Shown here: piece after piece, positions 5,467 through 7,430 of the stretch
Numbering within the stretch: position 1 is the first letter of the stretch
Layout: every line of letters begins with the position of its first letter
Origin: Nitrospira sp. UBA6909
GTDB lineage: Bacteria > Nitrospirota > Nitrospiria > Nitrospirales > Nitrospiraceae
Reading direction: 5' to 3'
Length of the DNA: 7,430 nucleotides
Assembly (NCBI GenBank): GCA_002451055.1
Contig: DKBD01000080.1
Location: forward strand, 1-7,430
The notes under the pieces: generated by a model
Seen by the model: the letters and a program-made list of their open reading frames with translations, nothing else
Told to the model about the DNA's origin: nothing
Database searches by the model: none
Translations under genes and position numbers: made by a program

Positions 5467-7430
5467 ATGGGTGTTACCACCTCAGCCAAGCGGGGCGAAG
5501 TCCGCCGCGCCTCTGCCGCTCCTTCCCATCTCCAGCGTGAAGTCATCGGCGTGATTGTGATCGCGCTGAGTCTCCTGACGCTGTTGAGCCTCCTCTCGTT
5601 CGTGCCGGGGGAGGCGGAGACGGTGGCGGCCGGGATTCCCGGGTCCGAACCACCTCGGAATCTCATCGGTTCGTTCGGCGCTGTGTTGGCCGGTGGGTTC
5701 TTCTATCTTATCGGGGGAGCCGCCTATCTCTTCCCGGTCTTGCTGGGACGATTGGGAGTGCGTTGCTTTTCCCAGACTGCGGTCAGCGTCAGATTCAGGA
5801 CGGCCGCGAGTTCGTTTGCCGCCGTCTGTTTTTTGAGCGCCTTTCTCCACCTTGAAGCGACGGCGGTCCCGACGGTGACCAGCGGTATGATCTCCCGCGG
5901 CATGGCCGGAGGAGCTGTCGGCCAATTGATTGCCGAGGGGCTCCGGTCCGTATTTGCCGGTACCGGCGCACACATTTTGATCATTGCGGGATTCCTTGTC
6001 GCGCTCTTGTTCACGACCCCCTTGTCTCTTGGCGAAGCGGCTCGGAGAGCGCCGGGCCGATGGGCGGCGTTCTGCGAATGGGTGGGCGAGATGCTTCCGG
6101 AGCGTACGGTGAATGCTCAGGAAGAAATCGGCAGCCGAGGGCAGAAATCCAAGAGCCCAAGGACCGTTCGGACTGTCGTGGCCGCGGACACGAGCAGTGA
6201 GCCGGTTGCAGAAGTGGAACCGGCCTTTCATTCGGTGCCTCCCGTGATTCAGCCGATCGTCGTGCCAACCTCCATCGGGGCGGAGGAGAGGGAGCAGGCT
6301 GAACCGGACATCGTGTCTACGTCGATCGAGACCGGCGAATATCGTCTCCCTGATCCCGAGGTCATCCTCAGCGATCTCTCCGGTCCATTGAGCCGCATGT
6401 CCGATGATGAGCTGAAGGCGCAATCGGATGTTCTCTCGAAAGCCCTCGCGAGTTTCGGTATCGAAGGCAGGGTGACGGAAGTCCGCCCTGGCCCGGTGGT
6501 CACCATGTACGAGTTCGAGCCGGGGCCGGGGACCAAGGTTGCGCGCATCGTGAATCTTGCCGACGATCTGGCGCTGGCACTCAAAGCCGTGAGCCTCCGC
6601 ATCGTGGCCCCGCTCCCCGGGAAATCCGTGGTCGGCATCGAAGTGCCGAACCGATCACGCGAAGCCGTCTCTATCAAGGAAGTCCTCATGAGCAGCGCAT
6701 TCGCCAAGGCGCGCTCGAAACTTACGCTGGCACTCGGCAAAGATATTTTCGGCGCTCCGGTAACGGCGGATCTGAGAACCATGCCCCATCTGTTGGTGGC
6801 TGGTGCGACGGGCTCCGGCAAGAGCGTGGGGCTCAATACCATGTTGCTGAGTATTCTCTTTTCGGCCAAGCCCAGCGAGGTCAAGCTGTTGCTGATCGAT
6901 CCGAAAATGCTCGAATTCCAATCGTACGAGGGGATTCCACATCTGTTGCGCCCCGTCATTACCGACGCCAAGTCTGCGGCCAAGGGGTTGGGATGGGTCG
7001 TGGCCGAGATGGAACGCCGCTACAAGCTGTTGGCGGAGGCAGGTGTGCGGAGTATCGATGCCTATAATCGAAAGGTCGCCGGGTTGCATGAGGCATGTGC
7101 CGAACAGCCGTCGCCGTCCGTCGAGCAGCCGGAGTTGCCGATGCAATTTCTCACCGAGGAGGAACGGCTGTCTGCCGGCGAATCGACGATAGCTGTGGGC
7201 GAACGGGGTTGTATGCAGCTGAAGCCGACGCCACCGGAGCCGTTGCCGTTTATCGTGGTCATGATCGATGAGTTGGCGGATTTGATGATGGTGGCTCCCA
7301 AAGAAGTGGAAGACAAGATCGCGCGGCTGGCCCAGATGGCGCGGGCCGCCGGTATTCATCTTGTGCTCGCGACACAACGGCCGTCCGTCGACGTACTTAC
7401 CGGTTTGATCAAGGCGAATTTCCCCGCGCG
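5467..7430 (+). CDS. ftsK: DNA translocase FtsK, partial (C-terminus beyond the window)
   Basis: Septum-anchored hexameric DNA pump that moves chromosome ends through the closing division site and, in family members studied, activates XerCD recombination at dif. The 654 visible residues contain about four membrane segments (near 25-46, 66-94, 112-130 and 168-186), a short Pro/Glu-rich linker at about 210-295, then the alpha/beta motor. Motor landmarks: VRPGPVVTMYEFEPGPGTK at 339-357, Walker A GATGSGKS at 446-453, LLIDPKMLEF at 475-484, Walker B VVMIDELADLMM at 597-608, and ATQRPSVDVLTGLIKANFP at 635-653. The rest of the motor and the DNA-sequence-reading gamma domain would lie beyond the edge. 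The linker is far shorter than in E. coli. Residues 541-591 form a relatively long insert before Walker B. ATG 5467 is the only plausible start: the frame has a TGA at 5437-5439 and no other start codon before it. No Shine-Dalgarno sequence is visible. The reading frame is intact to the window end. Confidence 0.96.
   Translation, partial: MGVTTSAKRGEVRRASAAPSHLQREVIGVIVIALSLLTLLSLLSFVPGEAETVAAGIPGSEPPRNLIGSFGAVLAGGFFYLIGGAAYLFPVLLGRLGVRCFSQTAVSVRFRTAASSFAAVCFLSAFLHLEATAVPTVTSGMISRGMAGGAVGQLIAEGLRSVFAGTGAHILIIAGFLVALLFTTPLSLGEAARRAPGRWAAFCEWVGEMLPERTVNAQEEIGSRGQKSKSPRTVRTVVAADTSSEPVAEVEPAFHSVPPVIQPIVVPTSIGAEEREQAEPDIVSTSIETGEYRLPDPEVILSDLSGPLSRMSDDELKAQSDVLSKALASFGIEGRVTEVRPGPVVTMYEFEPGPGTKVARIVNLADDLALALKAVSLRIVAPLPGKSVVGIEVPNRSREAVSIKEVLMSSAFAKARSKLTLALGKDIFGAPVTADLRTMPHLLVAGATGSGKSVGLNTMLLSILFSAKPSEVKLLLIDPKMLEFQSYEGIPHLLRPVITDAKSAAKGLGWVVAEMERRYKLLAEAGVRSIDAYNRKVAGLHEACAEQPSPSVEQPELPMQFLTEEERLSAGESTIAVGERGCMQLKPTPPEPLPFIVVMIDELADLMMVAPKEVEDKIARLAQMARAAGIHLVLATQRPSVDVLTGLIKANFPA

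Noticed and set aside
5482..6423. Minus-strand open frame of 313 codons opposite ftsK
   Set aside because: It lies wholly under a clear FtsK reading frame. Its translation is Arg/Gly/His-rich without any recognisable motif, as expected for the antisense of GC-rich coding DNA.

Overview
The window carries the 3' part of a phosphate-specific transport (Pst) operon followed by a DNA translocase gene, all on the + strand: pstC (5' end probably outside the window), pstA, pstB, phoU and the first about 650 codons of ftsK, which runs off the right edge. Gene density is high and no stretch above 300 bases lacks a gene. I saw no tRNA, rRNA, CRISPR array, insertion sequence or prophage gene.

The organism is a Gram-negative-type bacterium with moderately GC-rich DNA. 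My best guess is Nitrospira or a relative (Nitrospirota). This rests on recall, not a search: the pstC-pstA spacer contains a sequence resembling an intergenic repeat I associate with Nitrospira genomes (GGATGCTGAAAAAG, then CGTTCTCG, then GTGAAAC/GTCAAAC heptamers). The protein style is compatible with that guess but does not prove it.

Layout: 1-2280 pstC, a long-form permease of at least 743 residues with a large extracytoplasmic domain that looks like a seven-bladed WD40-type beta-propeller; 2281-2451 spacer with the repeat relic and the pstA ribosome-binding site; 2452-3867 pstA, also long-form (471 residues) with an extra extracytoplasmic domain; 3848-4723 pstB, the ATPase, overlapping pstA by 20 bases; 4720-5397 phoU, overlapping pstB by the ATGA tetranucleotide; 5398-5466 spacer with a weak hairpin and a possible extended -10 promoter; 5467-7430 ftsK, partial.

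PstC and PstA would form the inner-membrane channel, PstB would power it with ATP, and PhoU would connect transporter state to phosphate signalling. The binding protein PstS and a PhoR/PhoB two-component pair are not in the window; pstS could lie just upstream. FtsK is functionally unrelated (chromosome segregation and division) and probably has its own promoter. The least ordinary points are the matched pair of enlarged permeases, the repeat relic inside the operon, and a possibly near-leaderless ftsK transcript. I do not see an undescribed multi-gene system here.
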